The notes beneath the pieces are model-generated. The model was given only the letters and a program-made list of their open reading frames with translations, was not told where the DNA came from and did no database searches. A program made the position numbers and the translations under genes. Shown here piece after piece: positions 38,483 through 47,619 of a DNA stretch of 64,000 nt. This DNA is from Nocardia seriolae NBRC 15557 (GTDB lineage Bacteria; Actinomycetota; Actinomycetes; Mycobacteriales; Mycobacteriaceae), in contig NZ_BJWY01000005.1 of the NCBI RefSeq assembly GCF_007990715.1, positions 57,503 to 121,502 on the forward strand. The letters are read 5' to 3'. The first letter of the stretch is position 1; each line of letters opens with the position of its first letter.

Positions 38483-38806
38483 ATGAACGCGATGAAGCGC
38501 ACGATGGTCGGGATTGCCGCGGCGACATTGGTCGCCTCCGGGGGCCTGATGGGGGCGCAGACGGCACAGGCCCAGCCGCCGGGATACTGCTCGGTGACCC
38601 CGGTCTGGGGCACCAGCGCATACTCCCAGTGCGGCCTCGGGGTCTGGCATCAGGTCCACATCACCTGCTGGTCGTGGTGGAACTGGTGGTCCAGCTACGA
38701 CCGCTGGGGCAATGTGGCCTGGGGCCCAACCCATTCCCAGGCCAACTGCGATCTCCCGTTCACCCTGCAGACCTGGACCGTGGTCACCTGGGGCTGGCAG
38801 TGGTGA
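38483..38806 (+). CDS. Small Trp-rich, four-Cys secreted protein
   Basis: 107 residues; GGAGG five bases before the ATG. A Sec signal peptide (MVGIAAATLVASGGLMGAQT, cleaved near AQAQPP) is followed by a mature chain of about 76 residues that contains 13 Trp, clustered in CWSWWNWWSSYDRWGNVAWG, and ends in WGWQW. Four Cys suggest two disulfides. I do not recognise the family. Trp-rich secreted mini-proteins can be membrane-active or surface-binding, but nothing here shows the role. It is the neighbour of, and divergent from, another small secreted protein. Confidence 0.75.
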   Translation: MNAMKRTMVGIAAATLVASGGLMGAQTAQAQPPGYCSVTPVWGTSAYSQCGLGVWHQVHITCWSWWNWWSSYDRWGNVAWGPTHSQANCDLPFTLQTWTVVTWGWQW

Positions 38807-38884
38807 GTGGCCGATAGCGGATGTGCACGACAAATACCATGGCGGCCCCTCAGCGCCTCGCCCCCGCGCTGGGTGGGAGCGGCG

Positions 38885-40366
38885 TCAGCCACGCCGGATG
38901 CGGCGGTAGGTGGGTGCGGCCGTCGCGGCGGTGGCGAGATGGCGTGCCACGTCCGGGATTTCGGCGTCGGGCAGGGCGGCGACGGTGAGGCGGAGGTGGT
39001 CGGTGCGGGGGTGGTCGGTGACTTCGAAGGGGGTGCCCGGGGCGGCTTTGATGCCGGCGGCGGCCAGGGAGATCATGGCGGCGCTTTCGTCGGCCACCGG
39101 GAACCAGAGGTTGATGCCGTCGCCGAGGGGGAGGTGGATGTTGTGGTGGGAGAGGGATTTTCGGAGGGCTTCGGAGCGGGTGCGGTAGGTGGTGCGGGCG
39201 GTGGTGACGGTGGCGTGGGCGGTGTCGTCGGTGAGCATGTGGAGCAGGACGCGTTGGAGGAGGTGGCTGGACCAGCCGGGGCCCAGCATGCGGCGTTCGA
39301 TGACGGGGTCGAGGAGGTTCGCGGGGCCGCCGACGGCGGCCAGGCGGAGGTCGGCGCCGTGGGATTTGGAGTAGGAGCGGATGTGGACGGTGCGGGTGGG
39401 GAGGCGGGTGGCCAGGGAACGGAGGGGGGTGTGGGTGATGCCGGAGCTGTGGTCGTCCTCGACGATGATCGGGGTGCCGCCCGCGATCACGGCCGCGTCG
39501 GCCAGGAAGTCGGCCAGTTCGCGGACGCGGCGCGCGGAAAGTGAGGCGCCGGTGGGGTTCTGGGCGCGGGGTTGCAGCAGCACCAGGACCGGGTGACGGG
39601 TGGACAGGCAGGTGGCCAGGCTGTCGGGGCGCATGCCGGATTCGTCGAGGTCGACGGGTATCGGGCGGGCGCCGAGTTGGGCCAGCATGTCCAGGAACGG
39701 CGGGAAGCAGGGATTCTCGACCGCCACCGGGTCGCCGAGACGGATGTGGGCGGTCAGCAGCCGGTCGATGGCGTCGAGTGCGCCGTCGAGCACGGTGAAG
39801 CGTTCGGCGCGGGCGGGCCAGTCGGCGCGGACGGCGGCCTCGAGTTCCGGGAGGACGGCGTCGCCGAGGTAGGTGGCCGAGAGATCGTCGATGCGGCCGT
39901 CGTCGCCCAGGGCGCGCAGGGCGGCGGTCAGGTCGGGGAGCAGGGCCGGGTCGGGCGTGCCGCGCGACAGGTCGATGCGGAAGGTGCTGTCGGTCTGGGG
40001 ATGCAGGCGCTGATAGCGGCCGACGGCCGGGCTGTGCGGCGGGTGCGGGGTCTGCTCGACGAAGGTGCCCGCGCGGCCGCGCGCGATGATGGCGCCCGCG
40101 GCGGCCAGGGCCCGCCAGGCCTGGTTGACGGTGGCGGGGGAGACCTTCAATTCGCGGGCGACCTCGCGCACGGTGGGCAGCCGGGTGCCGGGGGCCAGCG
40201 CGCCGGAGCGGATCCGGTGGCTGACCGCGGCGGCGATACCGGCGGCGGTGCGGTCGTGGGCGTCGGCCACCAGCGCGGCGGCGGTGTCTGTCGCGCCGGG
40301 GTCGGAGGTTGCGCCCGCGGTGTCATCGTTCCCGGGCGCGTGCGATGGTCCGAGTTCGGTTGTCAC
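38885..40366 (-). CDS. MocR-type regulator (GntR HTH plus aminotransferase-like domain)
   Basis: 493 residues from a GTG. The N-terminal GntR winged helix is at about 35-105 (GALAPGTRLPTVREVARELK, VSPATVNQAWRALAAAGAI). The rest is a fold-type I aminotransferase domain with YLGDAVLPELEAAV, VLLQPRAQNPTG, IIVEDDHSSG and the PLP-lysine segment HIRSYSKSHGADLRLA. MocR proteins use PLP as a sensor cofactor, not as enzymes. The gene is divergent from the pyrimidine-type catabolic operon at 40490 with 123 bases between, so it is the likely regulator of that operon, as PydR-type MocR proteins are for pyrimidine degradation in other actinobacteria. Confidence 0.9.
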   Translation of the reverse strand: MTTELGPSHAPGNDDTAGATSDPGATDTAAALVADAHDRTAAGIAAAVSHRIRSGALAPGTRLPTVREVARELKVSPATVNQAWRALAAAGAIIARGRAGTFVEQTPHPPHSPAVGRYQRLHPQTDSTFRIDLSRGTPDPALLPDLTAALRALGDDGRIDDLSATYLGDAVLPELEAAVRADWPARAERFTVLDGALDAIDRLLTAHIRLGDPVAVENPCFPPFLDMLAQLGARPIPVDLDESGMRPDSLATCLSTRHPVLVLLQPRAQNPTGASLSARRVRELADFLADAAVIAGGTPIIVEDDHSSGITHTPLRSLATRLPTRTVHIRSYSKSHGADLRLAAVGGPANLLDPVIERRMLGPGWSSHLLQRVLLHMLTDDTAHATVTTARTTYRTRSEALRKSLSHHNIHLPLGDGINLWFPVADESAAMISLAAAGIKAAPGTPFEVTDHPRTDHLRLTVAALPDAEIPDVARHLATAATAAPTYRRIRRG

Positions 40367-40445
40367 AGTGCGATTCTGCGTGCCAGGTCGGAGGGCTCCG
40401 AGGGGGGAGCCGGAGGATTTACGGTCACGAAACTGTTTCCATCAA

Positions 40446-40458
40446 CTTGTAACACAAG
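40446..40458. promoter_or_regulatory. Candidate MocR operator in the divergent promoter
   Basis: CTTGT-AAC-ACAAG, perfect 5-bp arms, 31 bases before the nitrilase ATG. A further half-like CACAAG occurs at 40482-40487. Confidence 0.4.
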
Positions 40459-40489
40459 CGGATTCGATTCAGGTGCAGTATCACAAGGC

Positions 40490-41326
40490 ATGGCGATTGT
40501 TCGAGCGGCGCTGGTGCAGACGAACTGGACCGGCGATAAAGAGTCCATGATCAAGGCGCATGAGGACTATGCGCGGCAGGCGGCTGCGGCCGGGGCCAAG
40601 GTGATCTGTTTTCAGGAGCTGTTCTACGGGCCGTATTTCTGCCAGTTGCAGGACACGAAGTTCTATGACTACGCGGAGTCGGTGCCGGGGCCCACCACCG
40701 AGCGGTTCGCGGCGCTGGCGCGCGAGTTGGGCATGGTGATGGTGCTGCCGGTGTACGAGCAGGAGCAGCCCGGTCTGCTGTACAACACCGCGGCGGTGAT
40801 CGATGCCGATGGGACGTACCTGGGGAAGTACCGCAAGCATCACATTCCGCACGTCAACGGGTTCTGGGAGAAGTTCTACTTCCGGCCGGGCAACCTCGGG
40901 TGGCCGGTGTTCGACACCGCGGTCGGCAAGGTCGGGGTCTACATCTGCTACGACCGGCATTTCCCGGAGGGCTGGCGCGCGCTGGGGCTGGCGGGGGCCG
41001 AGATCGTGTTCAATCCCTCGGCCACCTCGCGGGGGCTGTCGAGCTATCTGTGGAAGCTGGAGCAGCCCGCCTCGGCGGTGGCCAACGAGTACTACATCGG
41101 GGCCATCAACCGGGTGGGGATCGAGGAGTACGGGGACGACGATTTCTACGGGACCAGCTACTTCGTGGACCCGGAGGGCAAGTTCGTGGGTGAGGTCGCC
41201 TCCGACACCGCGCCCGAGCTGGTGGTGCGGGATCTGGACATGGACCTGATCAAGGTGGTGCGCGACCGGTGGGCCTTCTACCGGGACCGGCGGCCGGATG
41301 CCTACGGGAAGCTGGTCGAGCCGTGA
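40490..41326 (+). CDS. Nitrilase-superfamily amidohydrolase, beta-ureidopropionase-like
   Basis: 278 residues. The Glu-Lys-Cys triad is readable: VICFQELFYGPYFCQ (Glu), YRKHHIPHVNGFWEKFYFRP (Lys) and GVYICYDRHFPEGWRALG (Cys). The GPYFCQ and HHIPHVNGFWEKFYFRPGN signatures fit N-carbamoyl-beta-alanine/N-carbamoylputrescine amidohydrolases. In the reductive pyrimidine pathway this enzyme removes CO2 and ammonia from N-carbamoyl-beta-alanine, the product of the dihydropyrimidinase encoded next. The stop overlaps the GTG of that gene (GTGA), so the two are coupled. First gene of a seven-gene operon. Confidence 0.88.
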   Translation: MAIVRAALVQTNWTGDKESMIKAHEDYARQAAAAGAKVICFQELFYGPYFCQLQDTKFYDYAESVPGPTTERFAALARELGMVMVLPVYEQEQPGLLYNTAAVIDADGTYLGKYRKHHIPHVNGFWEKFYFRPGNLGWPVFDTAVGKVGVYICYDRHFPEGWRALGLAGAEIVFNPSATSRGLSSYLWKLEQPASAVANEYYIGAINRVGIEEYGDDDFYGTSYFVDPEGKFVGEVASDTAPELVVRDLDMDLIKVVRDRWAFYRDRRPDAYGKLVEP

Positions 41327-42744
41327 GCACTGCGTTCATTCACGGCGGAATCGTGGTGTCCGCCAATGGATCTCAGCCACTCGACGTCCTGATCGACGGC
41401 GAAACCATTGCGGCCGTGGTGCAACCGGGATCCACCGCGCTCGGCAGTGACCTCGCCGCCACCGCCGACACGGTCATCGACGCCACCGGCAAGTACGTGA
41501 TCCCGGGCGGCGTCGACGGCCACACCCACATGCAGCTGCCCTTCGGCGGCACCGAGGCCAGCGACACCTTCGAGACCGGCACCCGCGCGGCCGCCTGGGG
41601 CGGCACCACCACCATCGTGGACTTCGCGGTGCAGAAGCCGGGGGAGCGGGTGCAGGACAGCCTCGCCCTGTGGCACGAGAAGGCCGCCGGGAAGTGCGCG
41701 ATCGACTCCGGCTTCCATCAGATCGTCGGATCGGTGGACGCCGAATCCCTCAAGGGCATGAGCGAATTGGTGTCCGAGGGCGTCACCAGCTTCAAACTGT
41801 TCATGGCCTACCCGGGCGTCTTCTACTCCGACGACGGCCAGATCCTGCGCGCCATGCAGACCGCGGGCGATCTCGGGGCGGTGCTGATGATGCACGCCGA
41901 GAACGGAATCGCCATCGATGTGCTTGTGGAGCAGGCGATTTCACGCGGTGAGACCGCGCCCTACTACCACGGCGTCACGCGGCCGTGGCAGATGGAGGAA
42001 GAGGCCACCCACCGCGCGATCATGCTCGCGCAGCTGACCGGTGCCCCGCTCTACATCGTGCACGTCTCGGCCAAGCAGGCCCTCGAGCAGATCGCGCAGG
42101 CACGAGGCAAGGGACAGAACGTCTTCGGCGAGACCTGCCCGCAGTACCTCTACCTGTCGCTCGAGGAGAACCTGGGCGCACCGGGTTTCGAGGGCGCGAA
42201 ATGGGTGTGCTCGACGCCGCTGCGGGCCCGCGCCGAAGGGCATCAGGACGAGCTGTGGCGCTACATCCGCACCGGCGACGTCACCAGTGTGGCCACCGAC
42301 CACTGCCCGTTCTGCATGAAGGACCAGAAGGAACTCGGGCTCGGCGATTTCAGCAAGATCCCCAACGGTATCGGCGGGGTCGAGCATCGCATGGACCTGA
42401 TGTTCCAGGGCGTCGAGGACGGCCGCATCTCCCTCGAGAAATGGGTGGAGGTGTGCTGCACCGCACCGGCGCGCATGTTCGGGATGTACCCGCGCAAGGG
42501 CATCATCAGCCCGGGCGCGGACGCCGACGTGGTCATCTACGACCCCAACGGCCACACCAGCATCGGGCTGGGCAAGACCCATCACATGAACATGGATCAC
42601 TCGGCCTACGAGGGCTTCGAGATCGCCGGCCACGTCGACACCGTGCTCTCACGCGGGCGGGTCATCGTCGACGCCGGGCAGTACCTGGGCAGCGCCGGCC
42701 ACGGCCGGTTCCTCAAACGCGGGCTGTCCCAGAACCTCATCTGA
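41323..42744 (+). CDS. hydA: Dihydropyrimidinase (hydantoinase)
   Basis: 473 residues from a GTG overlapping the previous stop. Cyclic amidohydrolase with metal motif GGVDGHTHMQLPFGG, carbamylated Lys in TSFKLFMAYPGVFYSD, His ligands in HAENG and IVHVSAKQAL, and Asp in SVATDHCPFCMKDQK. The YSDDGQILRAM and THHMNMDHSAYEGFE stretches are typical of dihydropyrimidinases. It hydrolyses 5,6-dihydrouracil/dihydrothymine (or hydantoins) to N-carbamoyl-beta-amino acids in the cytosol. Length and motifs are complete. Confidence 0.93.
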   Translation: MSTAFIHGGIVVSANGSQPLDVLIDGETIAAVVQPGSTALGSDLAATADTVIDATGKYVIPGGVDGHTHMQLPFGGTEASDTFETGTRAAAWGGTTTIVDFAVQKPGERVQDSLALWHEKAAGKCAIDSGFHQIVGSVDAESLKGMSELVSEGVTSFKLFMAYPGVFYSDDGQILRAMQTAGDLGAVLMMHAENGIAIDVLVEQAISRGETAPYYHGVTRPWQMEEEATHRAIMLAQLTGAPLYIVHVSAKQALEQIAQARGKGQNVFGETCPQYLYLSLEENLGAPGFEGAKWVCSTPLRARAEGHQDELWRYIRTGDVTSVATDHCPFCMKDQKELGLGDFSKIPNGIGGVEHRMDLMFQGVEDGRISLEKWVEVCCTAPARMFGMYPRKGIISPGADADVVIYDPNGHTSIGLGKTHHMNMDHSAYEGFEIAGHVDTVLSRGRVIVDAGQYLGSAGHGRFLKRGLSQNLI

Positions 42745-42774
42745 CACATCCGGACAACGAGGGGAGAGTGCCGC

Positions 42775-43812
42775 ATGGATATCGGTGTGGTGCTGCAGTG
42801 CACGCCGCCCGCGTCCCGGGTGGTGGAACTGGCGAGAATCGCGGAGACGCACGGGTTCTCGCACGTGTGGACATTCGACTCGCACCTGCTGTGGCAGGAG
42901 CCCTACGTCATCTACAGCCAAATCCTGGCCGCGACAAGGAAAGTCGTGGTGGGGCCGATGGTGACCAACCCGTCCACCCGGGACTGGACGGTCACCGCCT
43001 CCACCTTCGCGACCCTCAACGACATGTTCGGCAACCGCACCATCTGCGGCATCGGCCGGGGCGACTCGGCCGTCCGCACCCTGGGCGGGCGGCCCGCCAA
43101 CCTGGCGACTCTGCGCGAATCCATTGCCGTCATCCAGGAATTGGGCAACGGCCGCAGCGCGAAGGTGGGTGACACCACCGTGCGCTTCCCGTGGGCAGCC
43201 GCCTCGCGGCTGCCGGTGTGGGTGGCCGGATACGGGCCGCGCGCACTGGATCTCACCGGTGAGGTCGCCGACGGCTTCATCCTGCAACTCGCCGACCCGG
43301 ACATCACCGCCTGGACCATCGCCCGCGTGCGCGCCGCCGCCGAGCGCGCCGGCCGCGACCCGGGCGCGGTCAGCATCTGCGTGGCCGCCCCGGCCTACAT
43401 CACCGACGGCACCATCGGCGCGCTCGAACACGCTCGCGAGCAATGCCGTTGGTTCGGTGGCATGGTCGGCAACCATGTCGCAGACATCGTCGCCCGCTAC
43501 GGCTCGGACTCCGACGTTCCCAAGGCGCTCACCGACTACATCGCGGGCCGCCGCGGCTACGACTACAACGAGCACGGCCGCGCCGGGAACACCCACGCCG
43601 AATTCGTCCCGGACGAGATCGTGGACCGCTTCTGCCTGCTCGGCACCCCCGACGACCACCTGACCCGCCTGCGCGAACTCGAGGCCATGGGCGTCGACCA
43701 GTTCGCCGTCTACCTCCAGCACGACGCCAAGACCTCGACCCTCGAGGCCTACGGCGAATCCGTGCTGCCCCGCCTGGCCCACCCGATCGAAGCGACGGTG
43801 ACCGGCTCGTGA
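42775..43812 (+). CDS. LLM-class F420/flavin-dependent oxidoreductase (TIGR03842-like)
   Basis: 345 residues, GGGGAGAG before the ATG. Luciferase-like TIM barrel: MDIGVVLQCTPPASRVVELA, FSHVWTFDSHLLWQEPYVIY, VVVGPMVTNPSTRDWTVTAS and ICGIGRGDSAVRTLGGRPA. The TFDSHLLWQEPY and GRGDSAVRTLG segments mark the TIGR03842 group, predicted to bind F420. Its place inside a dihydropyrimidinase/ureidopropionase operon suggests it does the redox step of the same pathway, in place of a classical dihydropyrimidine dehydrogenase (inference). Confidence 0.85.
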   Translation: MDIGVVLQCTPPASRVVELARIAETHGFSHVWTFDSHLLWQEPYVIYSQILAATRKVVVGPMVTNPSTRDWTVTASTFATLNDMFGNRTICGIGRGDSAVRTLGGRPANLATLRESIAVIQELGNGRSAKVGDTTVRFPWAAASRLPVWVAGYGPRALDLTGEVADGFILQLADPDITAWTIARVRAAAERAGRDPGAVSICVAAPAYITDGTIGALEHAREQCRWFGGMVGNHVADIVARYGSDSDVPKALTDYIAGRRGYDYNEHGRAGNTHAEFVPDEIVDRFCLLGTPDDHLTRLRELEAMGVDQFAVYLQHDAKTSTLEAYGESVLPRLAHPIEATVTGS

Positions 43813-43822
43813 GAGGTGTGCG

Positions 43823-44773
43823 ATGACGGCCCCGACGGTGGCCGGGGCCGCGGAAGACGCTGGGCCACAGGCAGGTGCGGCGGCACGCCGATTCCACTGG
43901 CGAGGGATGCCCGGGTGGCGGCTGCTGTACCCGATCGCGGCGTTCGTTCTGGTGATCGGCGTGTGGGAACTGGTGAAGGCGCTGGTCCCGGCCAACGGGG
44001 TGAGCATCGGGAACCAGCGGGTGCTGCCGCGCACCACCGACGCGGCACTGCCGCACGCCTGGGCGGTGCTGACCGTGCTGGGGGAGCGGGACGGGAAGGG
44101 CACCGTCGGGGCGACGCTGGCGCGGACGGCGGGATTCACCCTCGAACTCGCCCTGCTGGCACTGGGATTGGGGACGGTGGTGGGCATCGCGCTGGCGGTG
44201 CTCATGCAGCGATTCGCCTTCGTCGAGCGCGGACTGCTGCCGTATGTCATTGTCTCCCAGACCGTTCCGCTGATCGCGCTGGCTCCGCTGGTGGCCGGGT
44301 GGGGCGGGAAGATCAATATCGGCGGGCAGCCCTGGCAGCCGTGGATGAGCATCGTGGTGATCGCGTCCTACCTGGTGTTCTTCCCGGTCGCGATCGGCAC
44401 CCTGCGCGGATTGCAGGCTCCGGCACGGGCTTCGGTGGAGTTGCTGCACAGCTGCGCCGCCGGATGGTGGTCGACGCTGCTGCATCTGCGTTTCCCGGCG
44501 GCGGTGCCGCACCTGCTGCCCGCGCTGCGACTCGGTGCCGCGGCGGCGGTGATCGGCAGTGTGGTGGCCGAGATCTCGACCGGCACCGCGGGCGGCATCG
44601 GCCGCCAGATCATCGTGTTCTCCCAGCAGTCCACCGGCAATGCCGCGCGGCTCTATGCCGCGGTGATCGCGGCGGCCCTGCTGGGAGTGGTGCTCACGGC
44701 ACTGGTCTCGCTGGTCGAACTGCTGCTGCGCCGCTACGCCCGGCCCGGCCACCCGGCGGGGGCCGCGCGTTGA
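43823..44773 (+). CDS. ABC transporter permease (NitT/TauT/ThiX type)
   Basis: 316 residues with a long N-terminal cytosolic tail and about six membrane helices (LYPIAAFVLVIGVWELV first). The BPD_transp_1 EAA-loop region is LLHSCAAGWWSTLLHLRFPAALP-like (about residues 205-230). It starts 10 bases after the previous stop. It pairs with the second permease at 45656 as a heterodimer. The carrier imports the operon's substrate with the NMT1-like binding protein. Confidence 0.88.
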   Translation: MTAPTVAGAAEDAGPQAGAAARRFHWRGMPGWRLLYPIAAFVLVIGVWELVKALVPANGVSIGNQRVLPRTTDAALPHAWAVLTVLGERDGKGTVGATLARTAGFTLELALLALGLGTVVGIALAVLMQRFAFVERGLLPYVIVSQTVPLIALAPLVAGWGGKINIGGQPWQPWMSIVVIASYLVFFPVAIGTLRGLQAPARASVELLHSCAAGWWSTLLHLRFPAAVPHLLPALRLGAAAAVIGSVVAEISTGTAGGIGRQIIVFSQQSTGNAARLYAAVIAAALLGVVLTALVSLVELLLRRYARPGHPAGAAR

Positions 44774-44801
44774 ACACCGCTCTGCTACCCGGAGGTACCT
44801 C

Positions 44802-45659
44802 GTGACCGTGGAGGCATCCGTGTCCACCCCGGATCCGGCTACGGCGCAGGCCGTGCCCGCCGTCGAATTGCGCGACGTCGGAAAGATCTTCACCGCAGGC
44901 GCGGTGACCGCCCTGGAGGACGTGCGCCTCACCGTCGCCGCCGGGGAGTTCGTCTCCCTCATCGGCCCGTCGGGCTGCGGCAAGTCCACCCTGCTGCGCA
45001 TCGTCGCCGACCTGGAGCAGCCCAGCTCGGGAACCGTTGTGGTGCACGGGAAGACGGCCCGGCAGGCCCGCCTGGACCAGGATTACGGCATCGCGTTCCA
45101 GCAGGCCGGACTGCTGGATTGGCGGACCGTGCAGGAGAACGTCGAACTGCCGCTGCAACTGCACGGGGTCGGGAAGAAGGAAAGGCGCGCCCGCAGCGCG
45201 GAATTGCTCGAGATCACCGGGCTCGGAGATTTCGCGCGCCGCTTTCCCGCCGAGCTCTCCGGCGGCATGCAGCAGCGCGTCGCCATCGCCCGCGCCCTGG
45301 CCCGCAAGCCACCGCTGCTGCTCATGGACGAACCCTTCGGTGCCCTCGACGAGATGACCCGCGAACGCATGCAGGGCGAACTGCTGCGCATTGCCGAAGA
45401 GACCGGGGCGGCGGTGCTTTTCGTGACGCACTCCATCCCCGAGGCGGTGTTCCTCTCCGGCCGCGTGGTGGTCATGTCCCCGCGCCCCGGCCGCATCACC
45501 GAGGTACTGGCCACCGGTGGCTGGGACCGCGACAGCGAAGACGATGTGCGGTCGGGCGAGGAGTTCTTCTCCGCCGTGGCCGCGGTCCGCGCCGCCCTGC
45601 ATGAGGGGCACGGCGGCGCAGGCACGCCGAAAAGCACCGCAGGACGGGACATGCGATGA
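44802..45659 (+). CDS. ABC transporter ATP-binding protein
   Basis: 285 residues from a GTG, GGAGG six bases upstream. Walker A GPSGCGKST, Q-loop AFQQAGLLDWRTVQENV, signature LSGGMQQR, Walker B LLLMDEPFGALDE and H-loop VTHSIPEAVFLS. It belongs to the nitrate/sulfonate/taurine-type family. It energises the two permeases of this operon. Its stop overlaps the ATG of the next permease gene (ATGA). Confidence 0.93.
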   Translation: MTVEASVSTPDPATAQAVPAVELRDVGKIFTAGAVTALEDVRLTVAAGEFVSLIGPSGCGKSTLLRIVADLEQPSSGTVVVHGKTARQARLDQDYGIAFQQAGLLDWRTVQENVELPLQLHGVGKKERRARSAELLEITGLGDFARRFPAELSGGMQQRVAIARALARKPPLLLMDEPFGALDEMTRERMQGELLRIAEETGAAVLFVTHSIPEAVFLSGRVVVMSPRPGRITEVLATGGWDRDSEDDVRSGEEFFSAVAAVRAALHEGHGGAGTPKSTAGRDMR

Positions 45660-46429
45660 CCCGCGTCCTCAGAACCTGGTTGCCGCCAGTGCTTTTCGGC
45701 GTCGTCCTGCTCGTGCTGTGGCAGGTGCTGACCGTCGCGGCGGGCGTCCCGTCGTTCCTGCTGCCCGCGCCCAGCGCCATCGCGAAAGCCTTCGGCGACA
45801 ATCACCACGCCATCCTCGAGGCGGCCCTCGCCACCGGCAAGAACGCGCTGGCCGGTCTGCTGGCGGGCGCGGTGCTCGGCATCGCCGCGGCCATCGTGGC
45901 CGTCCGGTTCCGGGTGGTCGACGGCGTGCTGGGGGCACTCGCGGCGGGCGCGGCCGCGGTGCCCATCGTGGCGCTGGCCCCGCTGCTGAACTCCATGTAC
46001 TCCACCACCACCGACCTGCCGCGTCGCCTGGTCGCCACCATCGTGGTCTTCTTCCCCGTCTTCGTCAGCGCCGCACGGGGATTGCGTCAGGTGTCGGCCG
46101 TGCACGCCGACCTCATGCATGCCTACGCCGCCACCGGCTGGCAGATCACCCGCACCGTGCGACTGCCCGCCGCGCTGCCGCACCTGTTCACCGGCCTGCG
46201 CATCGCCGCGCCCGGTGCGGTGATCGCGGCCATCATCGCCGAGTACTTCGGCGGCCTGCAGCACGGGCTGGGCAGCCGCATCACCTCCGCGGCCGCCAAT
46301 ACCGCCTACCCGCGCGCCTGGGCCTACGTGGTCGCCGCCATGATCCTCGGCCTGGTGTTCCTGGCCGCCGTGCTGTTCCTCGAACAACTCACCCGCAGAC
46401 CCCGCACCATCCTTGGGAGAACGAAATGA
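45656..46429 (+). CDS. ABC transporter permease, second subunit
   Basis: 257 residues, six predicted helices (PPVLFGVVLLVLWQVLTVAA; ALAGLLAGAVLGIAAAIVAV; LVATIVVFFPVFVSAARGL). The EAA loop is LMHAYAATGWQITRTVRLPA. The ATG overlaps the ATPase stop, and its own TGA overlaps the binding-protein ATG, so ATPase, permease and binding protein are translationally coupled. Confidence 0.9.
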   Translation: MTRVLRTWLPPVLFGVVLLVLWQVLTVAAGVPSFLLPAPSAIAKAFGDNHHAILEAALATGKNALAGLLAGAVLGIAAAIVAVRFRVVDGVLGALAAGAAAVPIVALAPLLNSMYSTTTDLPRRLVATIVVFFPVFVSAARGLRQVSAVHADLMHAYAATGWQITRTVRLPAALPHLFTGLRIAAPGAVIAAIIAEYFGGLQHGLGSRITSAAANTAYPRAWAYVVAAMILGLVFLAAVLFLEQLTRRPRTILGRTK

Positions 46430-47568
46430 GAAGTACCAGCCGTAGATTCCGGGTCCGGGCAGTACTGGCCGCCGCCACCCTGGCCATCGCCGCGCTGTCC
46501 GGATGCAGCACCACCGACAACTCCACCACCGCCGACGGACTCACCAAGGTCAAGCTGCAACTGCAGTGGTTCAAGCAGGGCCAGTTCGCGGGCTACCTGG
46601 CCGCAGTCTCCCAGGGCTTCTACAAGGAACAGGGCCTCGACGTCCAGATCCTCGACGGCGGAACCGATATCGTCCCGCAGACCGTGCTCGCCCAGGGCCA
46701 GGCCGACTACGCCATCGCCTGGGTGCCCAAGGCCCTGGCCTCCCGCGAGGCGGGCGCGGGCATCACCGACGTCGCCCAGATCTTCCAGCGCTCGGGCACC
46801 AAACAGGTGTCGTTCAAGAGCGCGGGCATCAACGGCCCGGCCGACCTGAAGGGCAAGAAGGTCGGAAACTGGGGCTACGGCAATGAGTTCGAGCTCTTCG
46901 CGGGCATGACCAAGGCGGGCCTGGACCCGGCCAAGGACGTCACCCTGGTGCAGCAGCAGTTCGATATGAACGCCTTCCTCGCCCACGACATCGACGCCGC
47001 CCAGGCCATGTCCTACAACGAGTACGCGCAGCTGCTCGAGGTCAAGAACCCGGCCACCGGAAAGCTCTACACCGCAGCCGATTTCGCCACCCTGGACTGG
47101 AACGACCAGGGCGTGGCCATGCTCCAGGACGCCATCTGGGCCAATACCGAGAAGCTGAAGGACACCAAATACTCCGACCAGACGGTGAAATTCATCGCCG
47201 CCTCCCTGAAGGGGTGGGCGTACTGCCGCGACAATGTCGACAAGTGCCGCGACCTCACCGTCGCCGCCGGATCGACCCTCGGCGCGAGTCACCAGCAGTG
47301 GCAGATCACCGAGGTGAACAAGCTGATCTGGCCGTCCCCCAACGGGATCGGGATGATCGACAAGAGCGCCTGGGACCGCACCGTCGCCATCGCCGAGACC
47401 ACCCGCAACCAGGAGGGCAAGACCGTCCTCACCAAGGATCCCGACGCCTCGGCCTACAGCGTCGAATACGTCACCAAGGCACTGGATCTGCTGAAGTCCC
47501 AGGGCGTCGACGTGACCGGAAGGTCTCACGCCGCACAGCCGGTCGCGCTCACCGAGGGCGGCAAATAG
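46426..47568 (+). CDS. NMT1/THI5-type substrate-binding lipoprotein
   Basis: 380 residues from an ATG in an ATGA overlap. Lipobox ALSGCSTT. The mature protein starts with KVKLQLQWFKQGQFAGYLAA, the classic NMT1/THI5 opening shared with pyrimidine (HMP, ThiY), riboflavin (RibY) and related binding proteins. It continues YKEQGLDVQILDGG, QADYAIAWVPKALASREAG and GKKVGNWGYGNEFELFAG. The family binds pyrimidine-like rings in the periplasm-equivalent space, which fits a pyrimidine or hydantoin substrate for the operon (inference). Last gene of the operon. Confidence 0.9.
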   Translation: MRSTSRRFRVRAVLAAATLAIAALSGCSTTDNSTTADGLTKVKLQLQWFKQGQFAGYLAAVSQGFYKEQGLDVQILDGGTDIVPQTVLAQGQADYAIAWVPKALASREAGAGITDVAQIFQRSGTKQVSFKSAGINGPADLKGKKVGNWGYGNEFELFAGMTKAGLDPAKDVTLVQQQFDMNAFLAHDIDAAQAMSYNEYAQLLEVKNPATGKLYTAADFATLDWNDQGVAMLQDAIWANTEKLKDTKYSDQTVKFIAASLKGWAYCRDNVDKCRDLTVAAGSTLGASHQQWQITEVNKLIWPSPNGIGMIDKSAWDRTVAIAETTRNQEGKTVLTKDPDASAYSVEYVTKALDLLKSQGVDVTGRSHAAQPVALTEGGK

Positions 47569-47619
47569 CGCATTCGTGAGGTTCGCCCCCGCGTCGGTCG
47601 GCACTGTTATGGTCGCGGC

